DNA from: Betaproteobacteria bacterium | GTDB taxonomy: Bacteria > Pseudomonadota > Gammaproteobacteria > Burkholderiales > Burkholderiaceae | Reading direction: 5' to 3' | Assembly (NCBI GenBank): GCA_947453825.1 | Contig: CANGHN010000001.1 | Location: forward strand, 1-64,000 | Length of the DNA: 64,000 nt | In this document: piece after piece, positions 36,616 to 46,069 of the stretch | Position numbering within the stretch: the first letter of the stretch is position 1 | How the letters are laid out: every line of letters begins with the position of its first letter | Notes under the pieces: model-generated | What the model was told of the DNA's origin: nothing | Seen by the model: the letters and a program-made list of their open reading frames with translations, nothing else | Database searches by the model: none | Made by a program: the position numbers and the translations under genes

Positions 36616-37605
36616 ATGGCAAAAGCCCCAATGCGTGTCGCTGTAACCGGTGCAGCCGGTCAAATCGGATATTCCCTCCTATTTCGCATCGCCAATGGCG
36701 ACCTTTTGGGCAAAGATCAGCCCGTCATCCTTCAATTACTTGAAATTCCAGATGAAAAGGCTCAAAAAGCCCTCGCTGGCGTGATGATGGAGCTCGAAGA
36801 CTGTGCATTTCCACTCCTGGCAGGAATGACAGCCCACTCCGATCCCATGACGGCATTTAAAGATATCGATGTCGCCCTATTGGTTGGCGCACGTCCACGC
36901 GGCCCAGGCATGGAGCGTAAAGATTTGTTATCTGCTAACGCACAAATTTTCACAGCACAAGGCAAAGCCTTGAATGCTGTTGCGAAGAAGACTGTCAAAG
37001 TATTGGTTGTTGGTAACCCAGCAAACACGAACGCTTACATCGCCATGAAATCTGCACCAGATATTCCAGCTAAGAATTTCACAGCCATGTTACGTCTTGA
37101 CCACAACCGCGCACTCTCTCAGCTAGCTACTAAGTTGAATAAGCCGGTTGCTGATATTCAGAAATTAGTTGTTTGGGGTAACCACAGCCCAACAATGTAT
37201 CCAGACTATCGTTTTGCCACCATCGACGGCAAGTCAGTAAAAGATTCGATCAATGATGCGGCTTGGAACAAAGATGTATTTATTCCTACTGTTGGTAAGC
37301 GTGGCGCAGCGATTATTGATGCTCGCGGCCTTTCTTCTGCAGCCTCTGCAGCAAATGCAGCAATTGATCATATTCATGACTGGGTTCTTGGAACCAATGG
37401 CAAATGGGTCACCATGGGTATTGCTTCTAAGGGCGAATATGGAATTCCAGCAGAAGTGATTTATGGCTTCCCAGTAGTGTGTGAAAACGGCGAATACAAA
37501 ATGATCGAAGGTTTAGAGATCGATGAATTCTCCCGTGAACGCATGAATCACACTTTGAATGAATTGCTTGAAGAACAAGCTGGCGTTAAGCATCTCCTCT
37601 CCTAA
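36616..37605 (+). CDS. mdh: Malate dehydrogenase
   Basis: 329 residues, cytosolic-type NAD malate dehydrogenase. NAD-binding [18 protein letters not shown], substrate-binding arginine region [13 protein letters not shown], and the catalytic His in [12 protein letters not shown]. It interconverts malate and oxaloacetate. GGAG precedes the ATG by 9 bases. It is divergent from the GntR regulator and sdh cluster, with which it shares the TCA cycle. Confidence 0.97.
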   Translation: MAKAPMRVAVTGAAGQIGYSLLFRIANGDLLGKDQPVILQLLEIPDEKAQKALAGVMMELEDCAFPLLAGMTAHSDPMTAFKDIDVALLVGARPRGPGMERKDLLSANAQIFTAQGKALNAVAKKTVKVLVVGNPANTNAYIAMKSAPDIPAKNFTAMLRLDHNRALSQLATKLNKPVADIQKLVVWGNHSPTMYPDYRFATIDGKSVKDSINDAAWNKDVFIPTVGKRGAAIIDARGLSSAASAANAAIDHIHDWVLGTNGKWVTMGIASKGEYGIPAEVIYGFPVVCENGEYKMIEGLEIDEFSRERMNHTLNELLEEQAGVKHLLS

Positions 37606-37618
37606 GGAATATTTGCAC

Positions 37619-37993
37619 ATGAAAAAAAACCTTCTTACCACTAGCGTTGTACTAGCCAGCCTTTGTGCTGCCGCAAATGTCAGCGCTGATGAAGAGGCGT
37701 TTACTTGGACTTGCAGCGAGAGCAAACAATTCAAGACCTCTGGTACTGCCGAGAAAATTCGTTTGACTTGGGAATCTAGAACCTACCAGCTAGATCGTCA
37801 AACATCATTGCCAGGTAGTTTGCGCTATAAAAACACCGATAGCGGTCACGACCTCGTTGTCTTAGGCAATAAGGCGATGCTGTTCAACATTAAAGCTGGG
37901 ATAAGGCTGGCTGATTTCTGCCAAACAGCAGATATGAAGGCTGGCAAATTGCCTCACTTATTTGCTGGAGCAGAACCTTTTTCACAGAATTAA
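37619..37993 (+). CDS. MliC-like periplasmic protein
   Basis: 124 residues from the ATG at 37619, with a signal peptide cleaved near NVSADE (residue 23). The mature portion, FTWTCSESKQF, then RLTWESRTYQLDRQTSLPGSLRYKN and NKAMLFNIK, resembles the C-type lysozyme inhibitor (MliC) beta-barrel, with one Cys early and one late (DFCQ) that could form a disulfide. It lacks a lipobox. It lies 13 bases after mdh and probably is read with it. Function as lysozyme inhibitor is tentative. Confidence 0.65.
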   Translation: MKKNLLTTSVVLASLCAAANVSADEEAFTWTCSESKQFKTSGTAEKIRLTWESRTYQLDRQTSLPGSLRYKNTDSGHDLVVLGNKAMLFNIKAGIRLADFCQTADMKAGKLPHLFAGAEPFSQN

Positions 37994-38008
37994 TTTTCTA
38001 GCAAGCAT

Positions 38009-38039
38009 AAAAAAGCCGAGAATTTCTCGGCTTTTTTAT
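38009..38039. terminator. Bidirectional intrinsic terminator
   Basis: A stem AAAAGCCGAGA/TCTCGGCTTTT with a small loop and A- and T-tracts on both sides. It stands between the plus-strand MliC-like gene and the minus-strand DUF2863-like gene, so it can end both transcripts. Confidence 0.85.
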
Positions 38040-38048
38040 TGTTTCATT

Positions 38049-39260
38049 TCAATGAAAAAGGGGTTGTTGCGTTGGCGTATCTTCTGGCATCTCTGCGTGA
38101 ACTGCTTCACCAGAACGATCCGGAAATAAGGGGGCTCCACAGTCATCGCATAACTCGGGATCAAATAGCATGGCGTGACGAAATACATCCTCTACACCCG
38201 CATCATGCAAAGCATCGCAAATCTTTTTAATGGGGCTTTCATCATCTGATAAGTCATTTAAGGCATCGCTCGCTACACTTTCGCGGTCATACAGTGGCCA
38301 GATCACGCCATACATAACCTCTGGGGAACCTTTTGCGCTAAAGGCAATACGGTATTCATCGGCCTGCTCTTCTCCAAATGCCCCAACCACACACGATAGG
38401 CCTGCGGGCAAAATTCCCAAAGTACTTTCTAAGAAATTCACTGCAGCACGAATGCTTAATGGGCGCACATGCTTATCAGCTAATCGGCAGTTAGTGAAGT
38501 AAGCCTCGGGCAATAGCAACTCAAATTCACAGCCGGGCAATAAAGAGGCAATCGGATCGTGCATTGCATTTTGCCAACCAATCAAACTCACACCACGCTC
38601 TTGACGGGCCGGAGATTCCTCTTGCCACTTAAAGACTGGTGATCCAGCTGGCGCACTAAGCGCGGCGATGATGAAGCGAGGGTCGGCCAATACCGCAATC
38701 GTTTCTGACATATCACGCAACTCGAGCTTGACTTCTTTCCCAGAGATGGCGGCACTTGCTAAAGCTTCGGTTAATACCCGTGTTTGACAATGCGAATGGG
38801 GCATTTGATCAATACTGTAAAGCCAAGGAACAATTGCTAGGCGGGTATCTGTGGCAGCGATTGAGCTGTGCAAAGCCTGCGCGGTTGCATCGATCAAATT
38901 GGCGGGTAATGGGCCCGAAGGAATTTGATAGCGAGTATGTGCAACGATTGGCATCGCCAATAGCAGCACCTCCCACTCCTGGCCTTCGTGCTCAATTTTG
39001 AGGGACTCAGCCAAAGTCTCAGCGCTATCCGCAAGGACCTCAAAGGCTACTGTATTAATGCGAAATGTTTGATCTAGCGCTGCATCAATCACATTTTGAT
39101 TTTGACTTTTCAATAAACGCATCAAACGAACGTCAAGGCGCTCTTCCCAAAAACGGTCCTCCACCTGGCTACCAGATGCTGCCAAAGAAATAGCGTCAGC
39201 GACCAGTCGCTCTACCTCAGGTGAACTTCGTTGCGAAGATTTAGTACGATGTACAGCCAT
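38049..39260 (-). CDS. DUF2863-like conserved protein
   Basis: 403 residues, apparently soluble and without signal peptide. I recognise it as probably the DUF2863 family restricted to Burkholderiales, with the N-terminal RSSPEVERLVADAISLAASGSQVEDRFWEE segment. The C terminus has a possible metal site, DPELCDDCGAPLFPD. Function is unknown. It overlaps the yaaA stop by one base (TAATG), so it is coupled to the peroxide-stress gene. Confidence 0.7.
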   Translation of the reverse strand: MAVHRTKSSQRSSPEVERLVADAISLAASGSQVEDRFWEERLDVRLMRLLKSQNQNVIDAALDQTFRINTVAFEVLADSAETLAESLKIEHEGQEWEVLLLAMPIVAHTRYQIPSGPLPANLIDATAQALHSSIAATDTRLAIVPWLYSIDQMPHSHCQTRVLTEALASAAISGKEVKLELRDMSETIAVLADPRFIIAALSAPAGSPVFKWQEESPARQERGVSLIGWQNAMHDPIASLLPGCEFELLLPEAYFTNCRLADKHVRPLSIRAAVNFLESTLGILPAGLSCVVGAFGEEQADEYRIAFSAKGSPEVMYGVIWPLYDRESVASDALNDLSDDESPIKKICDALHDAGVEDVFRHAMLFDPELCDDCGAPLFPDRSGEAVHAEMPEDTPTQQPLFH

Positions 39261-40036
39261 TATTTTCTTTCCGCCCTTCTAAATACAGGTTTATCCAATT
39301 TGGATTCTGCAGCGTAATACTTATATCCATCCAAATTAAAACCCTTTAGATCCGCTGGATCTGTAATCCGATTCTCAACAATATAACGAGCCATCAAACC
39401 TCTTGCACGCTTAGCGTAGAAAGAAATAATCTTGTATTTACCATCTTTAGCATCCTGAAATACGGGAGAAATTACTGGGCAAGCCAAGTCTTTAGGCTGT
39501 AAAACTTTAAAGTACTCTTCGGAAGCTAGGTTAATTAAAACCGGTTTCTTTTGTTTGTCCAAAATCTGTCTTAAAGCTTTGGTGACCCTATCACCCCAAA
39601 ATGCATAAAGATCTTTACCGCGCGCATTTTTGAAGGCAGTACCCATTTCCAAGCGATAAGCCTGCATCAAGTCCAGCGGTCTTAAGGCACCATAAAGTCC
39701 TGACAAAATCCGAATGTGATCCTGGGCAAAGTCAACAGCCTTGGCATTGAGTGTCTTGGCATCAAAACCATCATAGACATCGCCATCGAAGGCATAAATG
39801 GCTGGCTTGCTATTTTCCGCTGTAAATTTCTTAGACCAATCGCGGTAACGGCCCACGTTAAGAGCGGCAAGCTGATCAGATAAACCCATTAATTTGGCCA
39901 CCTCTTGCGGGGACATTTTTTTGAGGTCAGCGATGAGTTTGGCCGATTCAGTAGCAAATTCTGGCAAGGTGGGAGCCTTGACCTTCACTGGGGTCTTGTA
40001 ATCCAAGGATTTAGCGGGAGAAAGTACGATCAGCAT
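39260..40036 (-). CDS. yaaA: Peroxide stress protein YaaA
   Basis: 258 residues, the DUF328/YaaA family. Signature [13 protein letters not shown] at the N terminus, then [38 protein letters not shown] and [17 protein letters not shown]. coli YaaA limits intracellular iron and DNA damage during peroxide stress. It is transcribed divergently from the aminotransferase gene. Confidence 0.95.
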   Translation of the reverse strand: MLIVLSPAKSLDYKTPVKVKAPTLPEFATESAKLIADLKKMSPQEVAKLMGLSDQLAALNVGRYRDWSKKFTAENSKPAIYAFDGDVYDGFDAKTLNAKAVDFAQDHIRILSGLYGALRPLDLMQAYRLEMGTAFKNARGKDLYAFWGDRVTKALRQILDKQKKPVLINLASEEYFKVLQPKDLACPVISPVFQDAKDGKYKIISFYAKRARGLMARYIVENRITDPADLKGFNLDGYKYYAAESKLDKPVFRRAERK

Positions 40037-40128
40037 GGCACAATTTGTTTATGTATTTTTACCATTCTAGCGACTACCAGATTTATCTGCCCTAAAAGCC
40101 CCATAGCAGCCCTCCACTCCTTTTTCCT

Positions 40129-41328
40129 ATGAATCCGCCAGCCAATACACCAGTATTTCCAAGTCGCCTACCAAATGTCGGGACAACAGTATTTACAGTG
40201 ATGTCAGCGCTGGCTACGGAACATCATGCAATTAATTTGGGTCAAGGCTTTCCAGATTTTCCCTGCGATCGAAAACTCATTGCTAGCGTCAACGACGCCA
40301 TGCTAGGTGATCGCAATCAGTACCCCCCAATGATTGGGATTTCAGAATTACGTCATGGTATCGCACAGAAGATTAAAAATCTTTATGGCCATGAATACGA
40401 TGCTGATTCAGAAATCACAATTACTGCTGGTGGCACTCAAGGCATCCTGACATCGATTCTCGCTTGCGTTGGTCCTGGTGATGAAGTCATCATCATTGAG
40501 CCTGCCTATGATAGTTATCGACCTTCTATCGAATTAGCGGGTGGAAAAATAATCGCAGTCTCATTAGAAGCACGACGCAATGAACGTGGGCAAGTTGCCT
40601 CTTATGAAATTCCTTGGGATCAATTAGCCAATGCAATACATTCCAAAACTCGCCTAATCATTATTAATACGCCACACAATCCAACGGGGATGGTTTGGCA
40701 AAAAGCCGACTTAGACCGCCTAGCGCAACTTGTAAAAAATAGTCCTGCCCTGATTCTGAGTGATGAGGTTTATGAGCACATGGTCTACGATGGCGCCTAC
40801 CATCACAGCGTAGCCTCCCATCCCGAGCTAGCAGCCAGGAGCTTTTTGATCTCGAGCTTTGGCAAAACCTATCATGTGACTGGCTGGAAAGTAGGTTATG
40901 TTGCCGCCCCTGCAGCCCTGACAAAAGAATTTCGCAAGGTCCATCAATTTAATGTATTTACTGTAAATACACCGATGCAGTATGGTTTAGCAAATTATCT
41001 GAGCGATCCCTCGCATTACTTAAATCTGCCAGCTTTTTATCAAACAAAGCGTGATCTATTTAGAATAGGCTTAAGCAAAACCCAATTTGCATTACTGCCG
41101 ACCCCTGGAACCTACTTTCAGTGCGTTGACTATTCTGCTCTGAATATTCCCCAAGCAAAATTGAATGAAGCGGAATTTTGCAAATGGCTAACCACTACAG
41201 TTGGTGTAGCTGCCATACCCGTTTCTGCTTTTTATGAAAAACCTACAGAATCAGGCGTCATTCGTTTTTGTTTTGCCAAACAAGAACAGACCTTATCTAC
41301 TGCATTACAACGTTTACAGAATCTATAA
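40129..41328 (+). CDS. PLP aminotransferase, methionine aminotransferase (YbdL)-like
   Basis: 399 residues, class I/II fold. PLP lysine in ISSFGKTYHVTGWKVGY; NTPHNPTGMVW and ILSDEVYEHMVYDG are typical. The N-terminal INLGQGFPDFPCD agrees with the YbdL/kynurenine-aminotransferase group, which prefers methionine and aromatic amino acids. Precise substrate not determined. It precedes the GST gene by 9 bases. Confidence 0.85.
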   Translation: MNPPANTPVFPSRLPNVGTTVFTVMSALATEHHAINLGQGFPDFPCDRKLIASVNDAMLGDRNQYPPMIGISELRHGIAQKIKNLYGHEYDADSEITITAGGTQGILTSILACVGPGDEVIIIEPAYDSYRPSIELAGGKIIAVSLEARRNERGQVASYEIPWDQLANAIHSKTRLIIINTPHNPTGMVWQKADLDRLAQLVKNSPALILSDEVYEHMVYDGAYHHSVASHPELAARSFLISSFGKTYHVTGWKVGYVAAPAALTKEFRKVHQFNVFTVNTPMQYGLANYLSDPSHYLNLPAFYQTKRDLFRIGLSKTQFALLPTPGTYFQCVDYSALNIPQAKLNEAEFCKWLTTTVGVAAIPVSAFYEKPTESGVIRFCFAKQEQTLSTALQRLQNL

Positions 41329-41337
41329 AGGGTAATC

Positions 41338-42069
41338 ATGAAGAATCAGAAATCAAAACAGATCATCGATGTCTACAGCTGGCCAACACCGAATGGGCAC
41401 AAGGTGCACATCATGCTTGAAGAGTGTGGCTACCGTTTGGGGAAAGATTGGCTTGCCCACCCCATCGATATTGGCGCTGGAGACCAATTTGCAAAGGGAT
41501 TTCTGAAGATCAGCCCTAATAATAAGATCCCCGCATTAGTTGATCCCAATGGCCCTGATGGCAAACCCATCAGTATTTTTGAATCCGGCGCGATTCTGAT
41601 TTACCTGGCTAGCAAAACCGGTAAGTTTTTGCCCAAGACCACTAGAGCGAAGTATGAGGTATTGCAATGGCTCATGTTCCAAATGGGTGGGCTAGGTCCC
41701 ATGCTTGGGCAAAACCATCATTTTCGAATTTATGCGCCCGAGAAAATTGAATACGCCATTAATCGCTACACCAATGAAGCAAAGCGTTTGTATGGCGTCT
41801 TAGACAAACAGCTTAAAGACAATCCGTATATTGCCGGTAAAACCTACTCTATAGCAGATATGGCTATCTATCCATGGACACGAAATTGGAAGAACCAAGG
41901 TATCGAAATTGATGAGTATCCGCACTTTAAGGCTTGGTTTGAAAAGATTGGTGATCGCCCTGCAGTAAAGCGCGGTTGCGAAGTATTAACAGCATTACGC
42001 AAACCCCTGCATGACGCTAAAGCTCGGGAACAGTTATTTGGCTCAACACAGTATCAAAAGAGGAAATGA
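41338..42069 (+). CDS. Glutathione S-transferase, YfcG/YghU-like (Nu class)
   Basis: 243 residues. The N-terminal thioredoxin-like domain begins YSWPTPNGHKVHIMLEECG, with the PTPNG element of the disulfide-reductase type YfcG/YghU family, then NKIPALVDP and FESGAILIYLA, followed by an all-helical C-terminal domain. Such proteins reduce disulfides using glutathione. It begins 9 bases after the aminotransferase and ends one base before the next gene. Confidence 0.88.
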   Translation: MKNQKSKQIIDVYSWPTPNGHKVHIMLEECGYRLGKDWLAHPIDIGAGDQFAKGFLKISPNNKIPALVDPNGPDGKPISIFESGAILIYLASKTGKFLPKTTRAKYEVLQWLMFQMGGLGPMLGQNHHFRIYAPEKIEYAINRYTNEAKRLYGVLDKQLKDNPYIAGKTYSIADMAIYPWTRNWKNQGIEIDEYPHFKAWFEKIGDRPAVKRGCEVLTALRKPLHDAKAREQLFGSTQYQKRK

Positions 42070-42070
42070 A

Positions 42071-42925
42071 ATGATGATTCAATCAGTCGGTGTAATCGGC
42101 GCAGGCACGATGGGCAATGGGATAGCGCAAGTCTGTGCAGTTGCCGGCTTAGATGTAGTCATGGTTGATATCAATGAAGCGGCAGTGCAGCGTGGCTTAG
42201 ATCAAATTGGTAAAAGCTTAGATAGACTCATCAAAAAAGAGGTCTTAACCGCTGATGGAAAGGCCATTGCACTCAAGCGCATCACAGGCAGCACCTCTTA
42301 TTCAGACTTGAAAGGTTTGGGTTTGGTCATCGAGGCTGCCACCGAAAATCAAGCCATTAAGGAAAAGATTCTGAAGCAAGTTGATGAGATTGTGAGTAAA
42401 GACACCATCATTGCAACCAATACCTCCTCGCTATCAATCACCAAGTTAGCAGCTTTAGACTCCAATCCAGAGCGTTTTATTGGTATGCACTTCTTTAATC
42501 CGCCACCACTGATGGCTTTGGTTGAAGTGATTCGCGGCTTACAAACTAGCGATGAAACCCATACAGCAATTATTGAAATGGCTAAACGAGTAGGCAAAGA
42601 GCCCATCACCGTCAAAAACTCACCTGGCTTTGTTGTCAATCGCATCTTATTGCCCATGATTAATGAAGCATTCTTTGTTTTATCTGAAGGTCTCGCTAGA
42701 CCAGAGGATATCGACGCTGGCATGAAGCTCGGCTGCAATCAACCAATTGGCCCTTTAGCCTTAGCCGACTTAATTGGCCTAGATACCTGCCTGGCAGTCA
42801 TGGAGGTCTATTTTGAAAACTTTAGCGACTCCAAATATAGGCCTTGCCCACTACTGCGTGAAATGGTTGCAGCCGGATATCTTGGTAGAAAAACTGGTCG
42901 CGGCGTCTATAGCTACGATCAATAA
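42071..42925 (+). CDS. 3-hydroxybutyryl-CoA dehydrogenase
   Basis: 284 residues from the ATG at 42071 with GAGG 7 bases before it; a frame open back to 42011 overlaps the GST and is not used. NAD-binding VGVIGAGTMGNGIAQ, catalytic His in IGMHFFNPPP, and VVNRILLPMINEA are complete. It interconverts 3-hydroxybutyryl-CoA and acetoacetyl-CoA, in fatty acid oxidation or short-chain acyl-CoA metabolism. Confidence 0.94.
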   Translation: MMIQSVGVIGAGTMGNGIAQVCAVAGLDVVMVDINEAAVQRGLDQIGKSLDRLIKKEVLTADGKAIALKRITGSTSYSDLKGLGLVIEAATENQAIKEKILKQVDEIVSKDTIIATNTSSLSITKLAALDSNPERFIGMHFFNPPPLMALVEVIRGLQTSDETHTAIIEMAKRVGKEPITVKNSPGFVVNRILLPMINEAFFVLSEGLARPEDIDAGMKLGCNQPIGPLALADLIGLDTCLAVMEVYFENFSDSKYRPCPLLREMVAAGYLGRKTGRGVYSYDQ

Positions 42926-42961
42926 TCTTTCCCTTAACCTCATTTAGCGAACAGAATTCTC

Positions 42962-43441
42962 GTGAACCCCATCCCACCTCTGGTACTTAAACTCGGATAT
43001 GCTGGCCTAATTCCATTTGTTGGTCTTGCCTTGATGGTGCAACTAGCCCCAACACCCCTCAATTATTTGAGCGCCGAATCTCTGGCGGGCTATGGTGCAG
43101 TAATTACCTCATTTATGGGGGCAATTCATTGGGGTGCGAGTCTGCATACTCTTGGCAAAACATCAAGCGGTGATCGCTGGATAGATCGCAATGCCTGGAT
43201 CTGGGGGGTAATGCCTGCACTAGTAGCTTGGCTAGCACTTCATATTTATATTCCAGTGGGATTACTCATTCTGGCCTCTACCTTAATCATTCAACGCAAT
43301 ATTGATCAAAACACGTATCAATACTACTTTTCCGATACGGCCACGCGTCTTGCGTTTATGGCCATGCGCAATCGCTTAACTTATGTTGCTGTAGCCTGCC
43401 TTACATGGGCAGCCATCGTCATACTGTTTATCCAGGCGTGA
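42962..43441 (+). CDS. DUF3429-family membrane protein
   Basis: 159 residues from a GTG at 42962. Four or five hydrophobic helices; the segment GAVITSFMGAIHWGASLH is the DUF3429 hallmark. No function is known. It starts 36 bases after the dehydrogenase and precedes rarA by 6 bases. Confidence 0.82.
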   Translation: MNPIPPLVLKLGYAGLIPFVGLALMVQLAPTPLNYLSAESLAGYGAVITSFMGAIHWGASLHTLGKTSSGDRWIDRNAWIWGVMPALVAWLALHIYIPVGLLILASTLIIQRNIDQNTYQYYFSDTATRLAFMAMRNRLTYVAVACLTWAAIVILFIQA

Positions 43442-43447
43442 TCACTA

Positions 43448-44758
43448 ATGAGTAGTCTTTTCGAGAGCACTCCACCGCCACCATTAGCGGAAGCGTTGCG
43501 CCCAAAAACAATCGAAGAGCTCATTGGTCAAACCCATCTGCTAGCCGCAGGCAAGCCACTCAATCTGACATTCGCTTCAGGCAAACCTCACTCTATGATT
43601 TTGTGGGGGCCACCAGGCGTCGGTAAAACATCACTAGCCAGACTATCAGCCAAGGCTTTTGATCGCGAGTTCATTGCCATCTCTGCGGTATTGGCAGGCG
43701 TTAAAGAAATTCGTGAAGCAATAGAGCAAGCCCAACAAAGCATGGCGCAGTATGGCAAACAAACTATTTTGTTTGTCGATGAGATTCACCGTTTTAATAA
43801 AAGCCAACAAGACGCACTCCTACCCCACGTGGAATCTGGCTTATTTACTTTTATTGGTGCTACGACCGAGAATCCTTCCTTCGAAGTCAATTCAGCATTG
43901 TTATCACGCGCCCAGGTATATGTTCTGAAGTCGTTAAGCGCTTTGGAACTCAAGCAACTATTCAAACGTGCACATCAACACACCATGCCTGATCTTGCAT
44001 TTGAAGAGGCAGCCATTGATGCCCTTATCTCTTATGCTGATGGTGATGCGCGTCGCCTCCTGAATTTGGTAGAACAAATTCGTAATGCAGTATCAACTCC
44101 AGGCCTAGCAGTTAAGCTGGTAGATCAAACGTTTATTGAAAATGCCCTCACTGCGCAAGCGCGGCGCTTTGATAAAGGTGGCGACCAGTTTTACGATCAG
44201 ATCTCTGCTCTGCATAAATCTGTCAGAGGCTCTCATCCAGATGCCGCCCTTTATTGGTTTTGTCGTATGCTCGACGGCGGTGTAGATCCTCGCTATCTGG
44301 CACGCCGCATTATTCGTATGGCTTGGGAAGATATTGGATTGGCAGACCCCAGAGCCATGCAGCTAGCTAATGATGCCGCCCAAACCTATGAAAGACTAGG
44401 GTCACCTGAAGGCGAACTCGCTTTAGGTCAGGCGGTAGTGTATTTAGCGGTGGCCGCAAAAAGCAATGCAAGTTATAAGGCATTTAATGCAGCGCGCGCT
44501 TACGTTGCTAATGATCAATCAAAGCCCGTACCCAACCATCTACGTAATGCACCAACTCAATTGATGAAAGAGCTTGGTCATGGCAAAGAGTATCGCTATG
44601 CACATGACGAGCCCCATGCTTACACTGCTGGTGAAACATATCTACCTGAGGGTATGAAAGATCCGCATTGGTATGAACCCGTTGAGCGTGGTCTGGAAAC
44701 TCAGATCAAAGAGAAAATGGCTTTCTTGCGTAAGCTTGATGTGGAATCCAAAAAGTAA
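43448..44758 (+). CDS. rarA: Replication-associated recombination protein A
   Basis: 436 residues, AAA+ ATPase. N-terminal PLAEALRPKTIEELIGQTHLL, Walker A WGPPGVGKTSLA, Walker B ILFVDEIHRFNKSQQDALL, sensor GATTENPSFEVNSALLSRA, and the C-terminal MgsA domain with DEPHAYTAGETYLPEG. It acts at stalled replication forks. Confidence 0.96.
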   Translation: MSSLFESTPPPPLAEALRPKTIEELIGQTHLLAAGKPLNLTFASGKPHSMILWGPPGVGKTSLARLSAKAFDREFIAISAVLAGVKEIREAIEQAQQSMAQYGKQTILFVDEIHRFNKSQQDALLPHVESGLFTFIGATTENPSFEVNSALLSRAQVYVLKSLSALELKQLFKRAHQHTMPDLAFEEAAIDALISYADGDARRLLNLVEQIRNAVSTPGLAVKLVDQTFIENALTAQARRFDKGGDQFYDQISALHKSVRGSHPDAALYWFCRMLDGGVDPRYLARRIIRMAWEDIGLADPRAMQLANDAAQTYERLGSPEGELALGQAVVYLAVAAKSNASYKAFNAARAYVANDQSKPVPNHLRNAPTQLMKELGHGKEYRYAHDEPHAYTAGETYLPEGMKDPHWYEPVERGLETQIKEKMAFLRKLDVESKK

Positions 44759-44771
44759 TCCGGCGTAAACA

Positions 44772-45398
44772 ATGAATACAAAAACTTCAGCCACACTCTA
44801 TTACGACATCATCTCCCCTTTTGCTTATCTTTACATCAAGCAAAGGCAGCGCCTTGAGGGCTATCTTGATATTAAGCCGGTGCCAATTCTATTGGGTGGA
44901 TTATTGCGAGCCACCAACAATCAGGGTCCGGGAGAAGTTGCCGTTAAAAGACCTCACACCTATCAATTTTGCGTTTGGCAATCTGAAAAACTAGGTATTC
45001 CTTTTCGTTTTCCAGAGCATCACCCTTTTATGACCGTAGCGGCTCAACGCTTACTGGTAGAGCAAAAAGCAAATTGGGTTATGGTTGAAAAAGCCTTCGA
45101 TTATGTTTGGATGGAGGGTAAAGATCCTAACCTTTCCTGGTCAGAATTTTGCAATTATTTAGGTTTGCCAGCTGATACTGCAAAGCCCGAGCACCCAGAC
45201 GTTAAGGCAGAGTTAATAGAAAATACAAATCAAGCGAAGGCGGATGGGGCATTTGGGGTTCCGGCCCTCATATTCAATAAGCACTGCTTTTGGGGTGTCG
45301 ACACCATCGATTGGGTGCTAGATTACCTTGCCCGCCCAGGCATGTTCGCAGAAGCCTCTTATGCCTATGCTGCTAATGTTCCTAATGGCTTAAATTGA
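44772..45398 (+). CDS. 2-hydroxychromene-2-carboxylate isomerase-like (DsbA/GST kappa fold)
   Basis: 208 residues. The thioredoxin-like N terminus YYDIISPFAYL has the SPF/Y active serine of the HCCA isomerase and kappa GST family instead of CxxC; GVPALIFN is the cis-Pro motif, and FWGVDTIDWV ends the domain. In naphthalene degradation this enzyme isomerises a chromene intermediate with glutathione, but many homologues have other or unknown roles. It follows rarA by 13 bases. Confidence 0.85.
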   Translation: MNTKTSATLYYDIISPFAYLYIKQRQRLEGYLDIKPVPILLGGLLRATNNQGPGEVAVKRPHTYQFCVWQSEKLGIPFRFPEHHPFMTVAAQRLLVEQKANWVMVEKAFDYVWMEGKDPNLSWSEFCNYLGLPADTAKPEHPDVKAELIENTNQAKADGAFGVPALIFNKHCFWGVDTIDWVLDYLARPGMFAEASYAYAANVPNGLN

Positions 45399-45428
45399 GT
45401 CCTTTTAGTTCCCTGCCTCTCATAGGGA

Positions 45429-45458
45429 TTGCACAATACAATCATTACTAAGTATTTT
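45429..45458 (+). promoter_or_regulatory. Possible promoter of the cyclophilin gene
   Basis: TTGCAC (45429-45434) and TATTTT (45453-45458), 18 bases apart, in the 81-base gap before the cyclophilin gene. An AAGGAG ribosome binding site follows near 45470. Confidence 0.35.
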
Positions 45459-45479
45459 TCATTTAATTAAGGAGCTTTC

Positions 45480-46055
45480 ATGCGCAAACTTGTTGCCAGC
45501 CTTGTCCTCGTTATTTCCTGTTTTGCCAGTCAAGCAGCTTTCGCCGGCCCAAAGGTGGAATTCAAAACCACAATGGGCAACTTTGTTGTGGAGTTAGATG
45601 ATGCCAAAGCTCCAAAGACCACTGCCAACTTTTTGAACTATGTCAAAAGCGGTTTTTACAATGGCACTATTTTTCATCGTGTCATTGATGGATTCATGAT
45701 CCAAGGTGGTGGCTTTACACCTGACCTTGTGCAAAAACCCACTGATGCGCCAGTTGTTTCAGAAGCGAACAATGGCCTCAAGAATAATATCTATACGATT
45801 GCGATGGCTCGCACTTCCGATCCTGACTCTGCTACTGCACAATTCTTTATCAACGTTAAAGATAATCCTGGTTTAGATTTTCCGAACGCAATGGGTAATG
45901 GCTACACTGTATTTGGTAAGGTGATATCCGGAAACCAAACGATCGATGCTATTCGTAAGGTTCCAACAATGGTTGCCCCAGCACCCCGCATGGGCAGAAT
46001 GGCTGATGTTCCCAGCAAGACTGTCACCATTGAGTCTGCCACGATACTGAAGTAA
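45480..46055 (+). CDS. Periplasmic peptidyl-prolyl cis-trans isomerase (cyclophilin)
   Basis: 191 residues with a signal peptide cleaved near AAFAG (residue 23). The cyclophilin core includes FHRVIDGFMIQGGGF and the later TAQFFINVKDN, as in PpiA. It accelerates proline isomerisation in periplasmic protein folding. A strong AAGGAG site precedes the ATG. Confidence 0.93.
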   Translation: MRKLVASLVLVISCFASQAAFAGPKVEFKTTMGNFVVELDDAKAPKTTANFLNYVKSGFYNGTIFHRVIDGFMIQGGGFTPDLVQKPTDAPVVSEANNGLKNNIYTIAMARTSDPDSATAQFFINVKDNPGLDFPNAMGNGYTVFGKVISGNQTIDAIRKVPTMVAPAPRMGRMADVPSKTVTIESATILK

Positions 46056-46069
46056 TTGGATCAGCTGCA

